Positions 1 to 12,750 of a DNA stretch of 64,000 nt are shown here, one piece after another (positions within the stretch are counted from its first letter, which is position 1; each line of letters begins with the position of its first letter). Below the pieces are notes generated by a model. It was not told where the DNA came from. It searched no databases and saw nothing but the letters and a program-made list of their open reading frames with translations. The position numbers and the translations under genes were made by a program. Source of the DNA: Pegea sp. RAD2-039 (Eukaryota; Chordata; Thaliacea; Salpida; Salpidae). The stretch is taken from assembly GCA_034620365.1 (NCBI GenBank), contig JAQGEQ010000287.1, forward strand, positions 744,001 to 808,000. The letters are read 5' to 3'.

Positions 1-671
1 GAGTACCGAGTCCCTGAACTGAACGTCCAAAACGGTGTTCTTAAAGTAAGATCGGGTTTTTATTAATTTTTCGCCGCATTTTCAATCTCTAATTCCGGCA
101 GGCGCTTTCTTTTCTCTTCGAGTATATTGGAGAAATCGGAAAAGATTACATCTACGCAGTCTTGCCGTTGTTTGAAGACGCTTTGATGGAACGTGATCTT
201 GTACATCGCCAGATATCTTCTGCAGCTATAGGACATATGTCGCTCGGTGTTTATGGTTTCGGCTGTGAAGATGCTCTCAACCACATACTTAATTACGTGT
301 GGCCCAATATTTTTGAAACATCTCCACACGTGATACAGGTAAGTAAGATGTGAGAAAGTCCTAGAGATGCTGATGTTGTTGCTTGTAGGCTGTCATGTCA
401 GCAATTGATGGAATCCGGTTAGCTTTAGGACCAGCTCGTCTGTTTCAATACTGCATGCAAGGGTTGTTCCACCCAGCAAGAAAAGTTATTTTCAACTTTC
501 TTTATCATCTTCACATCTTAAAACTTCTGTTTTCAGGTCAGAGATGTATATTGGAAGATATATAATGGAGTTTACATAGGAGCACAAGATGCTCTCATAC
601 CAGTATATCCTCGTATCTACAACGATGAAAAGAATCAGTTTGTTCGCTATGAGCTCGACTATGTGTTATAG
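1..671 (+). CDS. SF3B1: Splicing factor 3B subunit 1, C-terminal end (partial)
   Basis: SF3B1 is the large HEAT-repeat subunit of the SF3b complex in the U2 snRNP; it clamps the branch-point helix in the nucleus. Only the last 170 residues are present, because the gene enters from the left edge. Four exons read in phase 0: about 1-45, 102-338, 389-484 and 537-671 (stop TAG). Introns are about 50-56 bp with GT-AG ends. Diagnostic stretches are [54 protein letters not shown] and the terminal RYELDYVL, which nearly match animal SF3B1 as I remember it. The gene converges on the minus-strand genes to its right. Identification is very secure; the strong conservation means it says little about phylum. 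Confidence 0.97.
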
Positions 672-894
672 TTGAGATGGTTTCCAACAAGCTCTTGTAG
701 ATATGTCACTTGATCGCCAAATTAAATATTGGTTTTTATCGTGCTTCACTTGTTTCTAGTTTAGCATGTTGTTCTTGATAATTAATGTAAAAAATAAGAA
801 GTTGATTGATGAGGATCTGCAGCTAACTTGTAATAATGCGGGTTCCCTTTCCTTCTTTGTAACGCTTTGGTTCGATTAGTATAATTTACAACTC

Positions 895-900
895 AATAAA
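895..900 (+). terminator. Candidate poly(A) signal for SF3B1
   Basis: An AATAAA hexamer lies about 225 bp after the SF3B1 stop codon in otherwise non-coding sequence. The position suits a poly(A) signal, but no transcript data support it. Confidence 0.5.
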
Positions 901-1698
901 CTTCATTTGTTGCAAATGTTTTTATTCGATTACTTGTTTATCCTCAGAGTAACAGATCATGCGGGAAGATAGTTTATAAATTAAAAGTAGAAAAATGAAA
1001 CAAAATCTTTTTATATAAACATCGTGCTGAAGATGAAAATAAGACTTTATTATTTTAAAGTTCTCATCTATTTAACTTTCTCTGAATTATTTTAACAACA
1101 AAATAACTAGTTTACCAATCCTAAAGTTTCTAGAAGCTCTGGGAAACAGCTGTTTACTTAGCTGTAGCTGAATCGGGATACTTCTGCATCAGTGTGATCT
1201 TTTTTGAAACTTAAAATAGAAGTAGTGATTTCAGATCATTCTTTTTTATTTAGATTATTTACCCCAACAGACGGTATAAAACCAAATGTGTCTTTATTTT
1301 TCATGCAAATGTATACAGAGCTTAGGTAGACTTGATGATAATCAATATTCACAAAATATTACACGAACAAATTTCTTCTGCATGATTTTTAGTAAAACTT
1401 TATAGATTTATGATATAAAAAGTTTGTTTGAATAAACACCAGTTATTTCAAATAAATTGAAGTTACTATAAATGCAAGGTTACACTTAAAAGGTAGATCT
1501 TGCAAAGAAAACGTTGAAATAATAATTAGAAGCAGTTAAACAACTTCCACTTACTGCAATCAGTTGTTATGTAATATCTCTATTTTATATACAGAAAACA
1601 AGCACAATATACGTAAAAAGCAAATATCTTATATTTTTAGATTCTTGTATATATTCATAAAAATGTATTTATTTCTCTGAATTACATTGAAAGTAAAT
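901..1698. other. Intergenic spacer, AT-rich
   Basis: Between the SF3B1 3' end and the next possible minus-strand coding sequence I see no convincing reading frame, RNA gene or repeat. The sequence is AT-rich with scattered A and T runs. Confidence 0.6.
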
Positions 1699-2285
1699 TC
1701 ATCGTTTCTTAACGAGCCCCTGGTTAAAATATTCAACCAAATGTAGAGGAAGTGGTTGGGAAACTTGATGAATTTCTCCAGTCCATGTTTTTGAAGTTAG
1801 TATTTCACTATATTGTCGAACAGGCTTCTGATACCTCTGATAAGTTTTCTCACCTTTAAGACAACTACTGATTGCAAATGAATTTAATTAAATAATTTTT
1901 CAATCATTTAACAATTGATGTTGAGATATTTTACAAAATTATAGTATTTTCGATATTATTGTCAATATAAGTTGATTGTAATTTATTTTTTATCTGAAAT
2001 AATTTTTTATATGTTAATCAAAAATATTTTTTATAACTTTATTATTTAACAACTTGTTACAAATAAATGTTAAATTTGACATCTTGGTACAGACATCATA
2101 TAAGAAATCTTCAACAACATCAACTTTTCTTTTTTACTTTTTATTGGAAGATTCGTAAAAGTTTTTCTTTTTTCAATCTTCTTTTTATGCGATGCCCCAG
2201 GCTTCTGTCCATGTCTTAAATCACTTTTTTCTGCGGGAACTCCGGTCTCCATTTCAGGCCAATGCAGTGATACTTTCCGAGCATT
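1699..2285 (-). CDS. Possible small uncharacterised gene, last two exons
   Basis: Two open stretches suggest a small gene. The downstream one (about 1699-1867) reads GEKTYQRYQKPVRQYSEIL and continues to LVEYFNQGLVKKR and a TGA stop, after an acceptor-like CAG. The upstream one (about 2130-2285) reads KVSLHWPEMETGVPAEKSDL and then a lysine-rich run including HKKKIEKRKTF. A weak donor (AA/GTTGAT near 2130) would join them in phase. Amino-acid composition looks coding, unlike the flanks, but I do not recognise the protein and could not fix a start codon. It lies between ChAT and SF3B1, on the ChAT strand. It could instead be untranslated sequence. Confidence 0.35.
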
Positions 2286-2858
2286 GTTCAAAAGCTCTAC
2301 GAGAAGTTCAAAAAAATATCGAGTGAAAAAAAAGCACTTGAGTAATATGACAAGACTAATTCCTTCTTTTTTCAATTTAAAACAATTTAAACAAATTTAT
2401 TTGTTATTTTCATTTTTCCAACTTGAAAATTTCCTTGTTCGATTATAAAATACATCATTAATATATATTAAAATGTAACTGATGCCAATATAAACACAAT
2501 AATAAAACAATTTATAAAAAATATTTAGAATAAGTTATCGCTTCAATCAAAATTTTTCATTTTTAGAAATAACACTTTAAAACTTTATATTGGTCTGTGA
2601 GTAAAAAATCTAATTTTATATCTTTTAAAAGAAGTTTTAGAAATGCATTTATAACTAATCTGGTTGTAGATGTCTCTAATGTGAATTGTTTTATCATTTT
2701 GTGGTTAAACGTTGTTTAATAGAATAAACTTTAATATTACGTTATAAATTGTAGCTTACTCAAATATTCATGACTCTAAAAGCTTATTCATACTAAAAAG
2801 GATTTTAAAAGTTTCTTCGATAAATTTTACAGTTTTTGTTTTTCTAATTATTAGAACT

Positions 2859-5800
2859 TCAACTTCTCTTACCTACGCTGGATGATCTTCTCAGTCGATT
2901 CCATTGCATTGTAAGAGATTTAAGAGTTCTTAAGACGTCTAATAGATTGCAAGCAAACTTATTTGAGGTTGTGCTTGAGCAATCTCGAAATGATCCAATA
3001 CAGAAAGTAATTGAATCATTTTTAGGATTGTAAGAAATGCCATATCCATCTGGAACAACCGCTCCATAGCACATAAAAGACTCACTCGATGTAGGTATCT
3101 GATATATAACCAATTTGAAATCAAATTTTATTAAAATCGAAAATAGTTTGATGATTTTCTACCTGGCTCGTTGATAGAGTAAAATAATTACTTGCTGCAT
3201 AAGAAGGGTCTTCAAATATATTCGGTTTTTCGAGCCCAAGCTCTTGTGCCAGCTTCGAATAAATTAATAACTTTTAGTTTGTTTGTAAATTTTTCATAAT
3301 TTAGAAAACTTTATTTCAAATGTATGAAGATCACACAGGATATGATTTGAACATTACATCCATGAATTTTCATTACTCGTATATTCTACATCTGTTTATT
3401 TGATCTTTATAATCATTTATTTTTGTTTCAAAACCAAGTTGTTTAAAATAAATCTTAGAGAGAAATTTTTGAGTTTATCAACAAATAAACATCTCTTTGA
3501 CGTTTATATCATGAAGATGAAGTTAAATTATACAAAAAGTTTATATGAGATTACATCGGGTGGGGTTGAATAATTTTATTATTAAAAATAGAAAAGGTTA
3601 ATTTGTGAGATTCATCAGCTTAAGTGAAATCAATTTAAATCTTAAAAGCTAGTACAATTATTTTATCTTATTGAAAACTCTTAAGTAGAACTCTAGTCGC
3701 ACCTTTCTTAATGCTAACAAATGATTATCAAATCCATTACCAGTAATACAGCTTTTTGTATTCTGAGTTTGTACTTTTATGGCCCGTTTTAAAAGATTCA
3801 TTTTTAATGCATCCTGTAGATATAAAAAGAATGTTAAATGTTGTAAGACTTTTCAAGAACAGTGAAAAGATAAAAAAATAATATTTTTCAAAAATCGATC
3901 GTTCTTAAATAAATATTTTTGTCAGTAGAAACCCACTAATAATATCGCATGACTTTTATCAAGTTTTACAACTCAAAATATCATTAAAAGTCTGAAACTA
4001 TCAATTAGAGTTTAAGAAACATATTTGGAGACTTCCAACACATTTTTTTGATAATTTAAGTTCATTTTAAACCAACGTTTGATTGATAAAACGAAAAGTA
4101 TAATTTAGTACAACCAAAGAGTTATCAGAAGAGAAAAGGCTTTTAGCCAGTTCTAGAACATGAACAGTGGCAGCTCGTATATTGTCTACTCTTCCTTGTC
4201 TAAATCGTCTCAGAGAAGCACTTTCATATGTTGATACCAAATGACCATAAATTCTAAAAATACAAATATATAGAATTCATAAAAATATATAAATTCATCA
4301 AACTCAGGAAACCCTTTTCTTAGATGTACTCAAAATACAAATTTAATGATTGTGTTAGCAAAGAACTAAGTTTGAAATTACTTTCATGCAAGCTCACGTC
4401 AAAATTAATTAATTTGTTTCCATTTCATTAGCAGGGTATTGTCAAAAATAATCTTAATAAAAAGCTAATAAAAATTGGCAACTTTTTCAAGTAAAATATG
4501 ATGAAAAAATTATGAAAACAGTTCAGTCAAAATTATTTAAAAAGTAAATACTAAAATTATAGATGAAGTTTTTCAAAAATAACTTTTTGATGAAGTTAAT
4601 TAAGCTTACTTATAATAAGTCAGTTGTATTGCTACTTGCACAAAAGCATCTGGACTCATGTTTTGGTGTTTAATATATTTCTTTCCATAATCTAAAAATC
4701 GGATAACTTTCAGGTCTAGTCGCTCAGCTGTATTTATAGAATTTTTTTGAGCTTTGTCTATGATTCTGCAGAAACAAATGCACAGTGATGTCAGTGATAA
4801 TTTTAAAGTAACACCAACAAATATTTGATATCGATAGAAACACTATTGATTTATCTAATTGAAATCGACCAAATTTGTCTTATTTTGCTGTCAATATATA
4901 TTTGTTAAAATTTCAAACTATAAAGTAGTTTAGTTATATTACATTTGTTGAAACGTATTTAAATGACAATAAAGATATTATTAGGTTGATTTTTGCTCTT
5001 AGAAACATCTTTGATACAAGTTTGATTCATTCTTATTTAATTTTTTAAAATTTGTTTATAATTTGCTTGCAGATAATATTTAAATTTCAAAAAACTTTCC
5101 GAGAAAAAATCAAATTCTAAAAGTTCTTCTATTCGTAATCAGCAAATTCATTTTTTTCAAAATTTGTTTTAAAAAAGTATAAACTTATAAAGTAAAATTC
5201 TCTTAGGTTTTTTCCAATTTGATATAAATATTCTAATAAGATTAAAAGTCTACAAACTTATTGATTTTTTTGTTGATGTTCCACTTAAGCTGACTTGGAT
5301 ATGATAAGTTCAAATTTGTGCTTTCATCTATTTTATGCTCTTCTTTATCCTGTGATCTATTTCAGAATTTAATAGTAGGTTTATCAATACTCATTTCGCT
5401 TAAAATAATTCTAATTTGATTTCAAAACTGACCAAACCTTTAGATTATCAAATTATTTTTAAAAGTCTACCTTGCTTTATGTGAAAAATTAATAATTAAA
5501 AATAGATTTCAAGGATTGTTTAGTACCGGCTTGAAATCAATGTGCTTTGATAAAAACTTTGCATCATATCAAGTAAGATTACTTTCACGTTATTTAGCTG
5601 CGATTAAAAACAAATACTTTAATAAATTTATCCTTACATGTATGTGATTAAATGTTCAATTAAAGATTTAACAGCAATGCCTTCAGAAACTGAATGCTCA
5701 TATGAAACACCAATATTTCCATCTTCACTTATAATCAACTGAATTGTTTTATCAAACCATCTGTTGAATAATATCACAAAATTGATAAATGATAGCGACA

Positions 5801-8800
5801 AATATCAAAAATGTTTATGTAATAAATAGAGCCAAGAAAATATAAAGAAAGTTAAACTAACTTGTAGTAAATTGATTGTTGATATATTTCTTTGACTGAA
5901 TTACTTAAAATCATTTAATTATCTTTTGTTTAGATAGTTTTATGATCAATATTAACTAGTTTTGAGACTATTTTTTTAACTAAAAAACCTAAATGTCAAA
6001 TTACAGTTAGAACGAGGTATCTTATAAATCAATAAGCAATTTATTTTATTTTCCTATTAGAATGAAGGTCATCGCGGTATTTCGTCTGAATCGAATTTGT
6101 TCTTCAAGGTTAAAACGCATTAGTTGCAAAATAGATCACGAATGATTTTATTTATTTCGGTTTGGTTTTATTATTTAACATTTGAAAATCAAAATCTCCT
6201 TAAGCAACGTTGGGTTTTAATCTAATTCTGAAAAACTTGATTTACTTTTTAATTCGGCTGATTTATTTTAAAAAGCTAGTTAATTAAGAAATATATACTT
6301 CACAAAATTAATTATTCGGTTTGTCTTTGAATTTTATTTGTTGTTCTGATAAAGGATAAAAAAGATATTTTATTTTGATAATTATACTCTTTAAAAATGT
6401 TAGATTTACTTTTTTTGTAAATAATAAAACTGTTTGAAAATAGAATTTGGTGTCCATTAAATTTTTAACTTTTAAATTTTGTATTTATATCATAAAATAA
6501 AAACTGGTATTTTATACAAAACGCTATTTATGAGATGATTAAATCCTAAAAAAATATTTTTTTATTTTACAACACTTTTAAGTAAAAGAAAAAAATCTGC
6601 TATGAAAACTTAGTTAAAATATTAGCTTGAAAGAATTATCTATCTTTTTTTTACAAAGTAGAAGGAATATAGGTGCTACAGATGATAAAAAACCTCATTT
6701 ACTGATATTGCTTTCTTCTCTAACATTTCTGTAACGGTGGAAATGGGTTAGAAGAAAAAAGAACTAAAGCTTTTATAAGATTAACTTTTATTTAATAAAA
6801 ACTTTGATTTATACTAAAAAAGTTTCATTGGATTAAAAATTAATATTTAATTCATTTTATTTTCATAAATAGTTTTTTGCCGACTGTTTGCAGAGACTTT
6901 TTATTATTTAATCTTTTTAAATCAAATTTACCGATTTCCACTGTTGTACTGAGAGCCACATCCGTGCAACATTTGATGCGCATCATTGGTTTCACTGATC
7001 TCGTTGCTGATTGGACGATCAAGGCATATAATAAAAACACATCTTTCAAGATTATCTAATGAAACTCTGTTGACCGAATCTGCGAGTATTTTTTTTTACT
7101 AGTTTTCAATCTTCAAAGCTAAACTACTAACTTTTGAACCAAAGCTGTTAATATTTTCATTTACAATTTAAGCCGTTTTACTCACCTTCAAGTAAAAGTT
7201 GTCTCGCATTCGCCCATACATCTCTATTCTCACCAGTCAAGATCCCAACCATCGGATACTTTTCAAGATTAGAATCCACTAAATGTACGATTCTTTGAAA
7301 TTGAATCAGAAAATCAATCTCAGTCAAACGATAACTTTCCCTCATCACATTGACAACAAAAAACTGAAAAACAAGAATACCAAAAACCAATCACAAAATT
7401 CAACAAAGTGATTCAACCTGATTTCGATAAGATACAACAATATGCACGCTGTTTGCATCACCACCATCTGTTGGAGCCAACAAAGAGTTCCTAAACAGTA
7501 AAAGACGATCACATTCTTTGCCAGGAAGACGATATGAACGTAGAAGTCGATAATATTGTTCCATGCAAAGTGCTTGTCCTGCTAATTGACCTCTTGCCAT
7601 CTCGGTTGGTAGGGCTCTTCTGTAAAATTAAAAAAATCCTTGTAATTAGTTCCAAATTAATTTTTTGGCTTGTTTAGAGAAGACAGATGCTTTTGATGGT
7701 ATAATAGATCCGTTGAGATTTTGAAATTATTCGATATTTAAAATAGCAAAACTAATAAAGTTGAAAATGCAAACTTGTTATTCACATGAATGTCTAGATA
7801 CAATTTTGTGAAAATAAAGTTAAAAGGAATTTTAGATCAGTTTCAAGTCAAATACAGTTACAGTCAGATAATGAACTATTCATTTTGTTGTATTATTCGA
7901 GTGATTTTTACTAAAATTGATGTATAGTTTTCATAAAATGATGTTATTTGAATTTAAAGATATTTTAAAGAGTATAATTTTTTGAGTTTAAATTAAACTT
8001 TTCTAAAGTTAATTCTATTTCATATAAGCTTGTTTTTATGGTAAAAACAACATTTTGAAAATATTTTTCTGTTTTTTTTGTGGTTTGTTAAAATCTTATA
8101 CAGAACTTACGCATCTAGAATTAGTTTAAAGTCCAGTATTCCAACTGTCATTTTTGCTGCATATCTAAAATTATAAAATAAATTTTTATTGTTTATAAGA
8201 ATCCTTTTGTTTTAATATTTAAGCGATTATTTCTTAAAACAAATAAATCAGTTTTAATATTAATCAAACTTCAATCTATCTATTTTAGCTTACTACGTAG
8301 TTATGTGTTTTTTGATAAACATCAAAAATTTTGTTGACGTTTCATAATTTTTTTTTTACCTGAGCCAGCAGATTCTGCTGGAAAAGATTTGCCTTGGAAG
8401 AACCATGCCAGGATTTGAATTGACAGGTAAGGGAAGACGATTTTCCAAATACATATCATTTAACCACCAAGAGTACGCCTACAAGTTGTAAATATTGATT
8501 TGAAAATTTTTACAGAGAAATTTCCAGAAACAGCATAGATAAGTTTTATAAATTAACATTTTAATTCTGAAACTAATTATTATTTGATTTCTTATTTTAA
8601 AGAAATCATTTTCAGGTTTTAATCTCTAATTTTTTCACCCAATTTTCTTCATTTTCTGCTAAAATTTTCAACTTTTCTTGAAGTCTTTCTCCAACCCCAC
8701 CGTGTTTGCCGAATTCATTTACGATTGTTTTAGATCGATCAAACTGGCCTTCAGGGACGATTGCTTTTAGACATAAAAGATACCGCTCCAGTGTATCCGC

Positions 8801-8845
8801 TAACAGTGGCAGCGGGAGTCTTGGAAGATTTGAATTTGCTTTCAT
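2859..8845 (-). CDS. ChAT: Choline O-acetyltransferase (13 coding exons)
   Basis: ChAT makes acetylcholine from acetyl-CoA and choline in the cytosol of cholinergic nerve endings; it belongs to the carnitine/choline acyltransferase family. Coding exons, 5' to 3' on the minus strand: about 8845-8639, 8478-8360, 8164-8111, 7619-7418, 7363-7186, 7079-6932, 5760-5638, 5356-5258, 4765-4610, 4253-4115, 3813-3703, 3252-3163 and 3098-2859 (stop TGA). They join in frame to about 621 residues, close to the short mammalian form as I recall it. Recognisable segments are [54 protein letters not shown], the active-site region YEHSVSEG (His about 325), [20 protein letters not shown] and the terminal [17 protein letters not shown]. 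The start is taken as the ATG directly after a splice acceptor at 8846. The VAChT gene lies inside the intron upstream of this ATG. Confidence 0.95.
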
Positions 8846-11105
8846 CTGCGGGATGTATGAACAATTGTAAGTTTTTTGTAAATTCAAATTTTGAAGTTAT
8901 CTTTCTTACTTCAGTTTCGATTTATACTGAAGTTAAAAGACTGAAATTAATCAAATGATTTTGATCTTACCGTTTGCGCTTAATGCTTACTTAGATCATT
9001 AAAGCTATTTCACTAATTTTATAAGAGCTCATTAAAAATTTAACTTAGATTTATATGAACGAGTTCAGTTTAAATCAATCTTTTTTTTAATGTATTTTTT
9101 ACTATAAGGCAGCTAAAAAAAGATAATTCCTAACAACCCTCAAATACCGAATATAAAATTCTATGAACAACAAATTCCTCTTGATGTTGTGTTGCTAGTC
9201 GGGGATTTTTTACAGGTCAAGGTGGCGAAATCGACCCAGTCAGCTTTCTATTAAATTTTTGTGCCTTACGCGAGGTTTGAACTAGTGTGTCTGGTATTTC
9301 AAATCAAAGTTCTTATAACGCTGCCAGATAAGCACATATTAAGGTGACAGATCAAATATTCAATTTCAAATATTTTTCATTATTTTTCAATGTTTTTACT
9401 CAACCAACAAACGTACACTGATCTTTCGAAAATATTAAAGAAACTATTTCATGAAAAACTTCAAATTTAACTGAGTTGAATTCAATACTACAGACCGATT
9501 TTTGTTTTCTTCCAAATATTATAAAATTGTTCCTCTTAAAATCTTCGTTTTTTCGTTTTCTTCTTTTTTATCATCATTATCCTGTTTTAATTTGCTGTCT
9601 GACCAACTTATATTTCCCCTAGAGACATTATAATCGATTTATTTAAGATAAATATTTTTCTAACTACCTTCTAAAATTTTGCTTTTTAAAAGTTATTTTA
9701 TAGATGATAAGATTTTGCCTTAACAATTTTGTTATCAAAGCTTCTCAATCAGTGGTTTAAAATGTTACAAACGAAACAAAAGTACTTAAAATTTGTTGCA
9801 AGCTCAAGATGTCTCTTAATTTTGTGAGTAAACATCCTAAGAAGTTTCTTCTAGTTGATGAAATGTTACTAAACTTATGAACTTAGGTTATTGATAAGCT
9901 TAGAAGTAGAATAAAAAAAGGACAAATTATCTAACAAAATTGTATATATCTTTTGAACTAGTCGATATGAAAAGAAAAATGACTACTGAAGTTAGATAAA
10001 GTCGGATAGTTAGTACATGAATCTTTTATGCTTAAGACTGCAAGGTGAGATATTTTATTTTACATTTTCATGCTTCTAGATTATACATTTTTTGCTTATC
10101 AATATTTAAAACAAACTCAGCATATATTTTTGATTATAGAAAAAAATTAAAGTTTGTGAAAAAATATATTTTTTTATAGTTACTACGTTCAAACTTTTAA
10201 AACATTATTCCATTTTACTATTTTTTAATTTACCAAATTTCATTGAAAACAAAATTATTTCTTAAAATAATATTTAAAGAATTAAAAGTACTTTGAAGAA
10301 GTTTCAATTTAAGCTTGAGATAAACATTTTGGTTTCAGAGATGGTGTTTTAAGATTTGATAACTTAGATTGATTTTAATCATTTTGATATCTGATACAAA
10401 AGCTAGATTTCGTAGCTTACAAGTCACTCTAAGTATCAATACATCTGCAGTGGATTATTCGATGGCGTATTAAAAAAAGTTTCAATTGAATTATTACCTC
10501 GTATAAAAACATTTGATTTATTTTCTATCGATTTTTTAAATGAGTAAGATCGTAGAATCTAGTATAAAATCTCGGTTCTATTTGAAGAGACCAACAACAA
10601 TAATAAAAGATTCAATTACCAGGTTTTAGTTACTCAACTATTAGTTAAATTTAATAATAAAAGATATTAAAAGGTACAAAATTTATTATATTTTTATTGT
10701 GTTGTTTTATAGTTAAATCAAACTTTCATTTGTCTATTTTTATTCCACCTAATTTGTTATCAGACTAATTAATGAGATAAATAAAAATATCACTCATATC
10801 AAACTATATCTGTAATTTTGTTCTTTTATAAGTCATCTCAAACAGAAATATTCTCTCAATGACTTTTGCTGCCAACCACAAACAAAATCTTCAAATCTAC
10901 CTTTTGCTTTAAATGTAGCATCTTTCATACATCAGATATTCTTTTGATTATTAATTAAGGAAGTTTATTTAATATATTATTCATTTAATATGCTTTGAAG
11001 AAATAAGATTTTAAAAGACGCAAGCGCAAGCAAGCAAACGGTACATATGTGTACTAGTCCTATAATAAAGCAGCAGTATATATCTGAAAACACCAATTAT
11101 AAGAA
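8846..11105 (-). other. ChAT intron 1, part downstream of VAChT
   Basis: About 2.2 kb of AT-rich sequence between the VAChT stop and the first ChAT coding exon. On the common-exon model it holds the VAChT 3' UTR and then intron. A minus-strand AATAAA near 10973-10979 (TTTATT on plus) could end VAChT transcripts. A slightly GC-richer patch at about 9180-9330 contains a tRNA B-box-like string but no tRNA fold I could build. Nothing else is evident. Confidence 0.6.
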
Positions 11106-12701
11106 TCAAGAATCTATCAGAACTGCTTTAGGTGAGCTAGTATCTGGTGAGCTTAAATTTTCGACTATTATGGTCGTTTTTCGATTAGACTTTCTACCAG
11201 GTCGAGGTCGAGGTGAAAAACTTGTTTCATTAATTTTATTTTTCATCGAAGATGATAAAGGACTCAAATTTGGATAAGAAGTTTGCTCTGGGGATCCAAC
11301 TAAAGAACTGTTCACCCTTGAATCTAGATTTTCAGTGGTGGAAAAGGGCGAAGGATCAAGAAGTAATCGTTGTTCTCCACAATCATCTCGCTTCCAATCA
11401 TAAACATCACGTAAGAGAAGCAGCAGAGGAGCAAACATAATATTAGCTAATCCAATTCCAACGTTCATTTTAAGATAACCAATAGCACGGACGATTTCTC
11501 CCGCTAAAATCGGACCAAGACTGTAAGCGACAGAATAAGAAATGTCTGCAATAGCGTACACGGACCCATATACACTTGTGTGCCGGACATCGACGATAAA
11601 AGCCAGAGTAGGTAGCAATGCGGTATCGATAAGCGCAATCCCGAAGCACAGAGTTGCTACTGGAAGAATAATCATTCCATAAGAGTGACAAGTTGGGACT
11701 GCTGCCGTCGACACGCCGATGACAACCAATCCAATTGCTCCATACAGCCATTGAAAGCGCGCGTATTTTTGGGATAATCGAACTGTGAGGTAAACACCAA
11801 TGATGTGGGGCACAAACGCAGGAAGCCAAATTAGTCCAATTTGCCATTTTTTTGCTTTCATTGTTTCTTCCATCCACTGAGCGATTGTTGGTTCGAGAAA
11901 CGCGAGAGGGAAGTTTGCTGCAGCTAGTGACGCGGCTATCACAGCGATATAGGGATCAAGAAATAGTTTGTGTATTGGTGTTCCTTTCGGCTTTTCACTG
12001 TTTGCTTCTTTTTCTTCTTTAGGAGCAACAAAAAGAAGAAAGGAAGTATTAGTGAGACATATAAATGCCAAAATGAGAAAAGGCCATTCTCGACCAGCAA
12101 ACTGAAATAAAACTCCTCCAAAGGGAGGAGCAACAAGACTACCAAAAGATATAAATGCCAAAGCAACTCCTAGAGCTTCTGAACGTTCGGACTCATCTTG
12201 AAAACGATCAGCAATCAATCCCAAAGAAGCTGTGTCAGCAAGAGCGGATCCAATTCCTTGAAAACTTCGTGCGACAAAAAGAAATGCAAACGAGGTAGCA
12301 CAAGCGAAGAGTGTCGTGGACACAAACATGGTAAGTAGTCCCAGAACAAGTGGCCGCACGTACCCGACCCTATCGATGTACACTCCAGTAAATGGATTAG
12401 CGCAGAGCTGGACTATTGCTTTGGAAGCAAATAAAAATCCAGTCATTGTCTCTCGAGAAGCAAGTTGACTTTCAGGAACAACAGTTCCATTTGGTTTCTT
12501 AAAGTACTCAGTTATGATTGGTACTATGACCATATACAACATATTATCCAACAAGAGGGTGATGGACGCTATTAATAGAACCAACCGTTGCTGGCAACGT
12601 TGACCACTCAAATGTTCACGAATTGGAGCTAGCTTGCAATTGAATTGTAGTAAAGCTTGTTGTCTAAACTCATTGAAATTTGTTAGAGCTTTTTCCATCA
12701 T
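11106..12701 (-). CDS. VAChT: Vesicular acetylcholine transporter, intronless coding region
   Basis: A 12-helix major-facilitator proton antiporter (SLC18 family) that loads acetylcholine into synaptic vesicles; orthologue of C. elegans UNC-17. The single exon encodes 531 residues from MMEKALTNF. The open frame extends 23 codons further upstream, but a splice acceptor (TTTGCAG at about 12751) interrupts that part, so the second-in-frame ATG at 12701 is preferred. Family marks: LLLDNMLYMVIVPI in helix 1, a lumenal loop with the N-glycosylation site NGT, DRVGY after helix 2, GIGSALADTASLGLIADRF in helices 4-5 and YGSVYAIADISYSVAYSLGP in helix 10. The C-tail has EQRLLLDPSP, an acidic dileucine motif like the one that directs VAChT endocytosis. 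The whole gene lies in ChAT intron 1 on the same strand, so it is likely co-regulated with ChAT. Confidence 0.96.
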   Translation of the reverse strand: MMEKALTNFNEFRQQALLQFNCKLAPIREHLSGQRCQQRLVLLIASITLLLDNMLYMVIVPIITEYFKKPNGTVVPESQLASRETMTGFLFASKAIVQLCANPFTGVYIDRVGYVRPLVLGLLTMFVSTTLFACATSFAFLFVARSFQGIGSALADTASLGLIADRFQDESERSEALGVALAFISFGSLVAPPFGGVLFQFAGREWPFLILAFICLTNTSFLLFVAPKEEKEANSEKPKGTPIHKLFLDPYIAVIAASLAAANFPLAFLEPTIAQWMEETMKAKKWQIGLIWLPAFVPHIIGVYLTVRLSQKYARFQWLYGAIGLVVIGVSTAAVPTCHSYGMIILPVATLCFGIALIDTALLPTLAFIVDVRHTSVYGSVYAIADISYSVAYSLGPILAGEIVRAIGYLKMNVGIGLANIMFAPLLLLLRDVYDWKRDDCGEQRLLLDPSPFSTTENLDSRVNSSLVGSPEQTSYPNLSPLSSSMKNKINETSFSPRPRPGRKSNRKTTIIVENLSSPDTSSPKAVLIDS

Positions 12702-12750
12702 ACTGTTGGTTGGCTGACTGTTTGTTGATTGAATGCTAGCCAACCTGGAT
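12702..12750 (-). other. VAChT: VAChT 5' UTR portion of the coding exon
   Basis: The sequence between the acceptor at about 12751 and the chosen ATG is open and in frame but lacks family homology. It is read as 5' untranslated sequence, joined by splicing to the upstream common exon. If it were instead translated, the start would lie in a different upstream exon. Confidence 0.6.

Noticed and set aside
9180-9330. tRNA B-box-like string (AGGTTTGAACTAG) in a GC-richer patch
   Set aside because: No matching A box at proper spacing and no cloverleaf could be drawn; not called as a tRNA gene.
11047-12166. Several other reading frames overlapping VAChT on both strands
   Set aside because: They are shadows of the 531-codon VAChT frame; none has recognisable homology.
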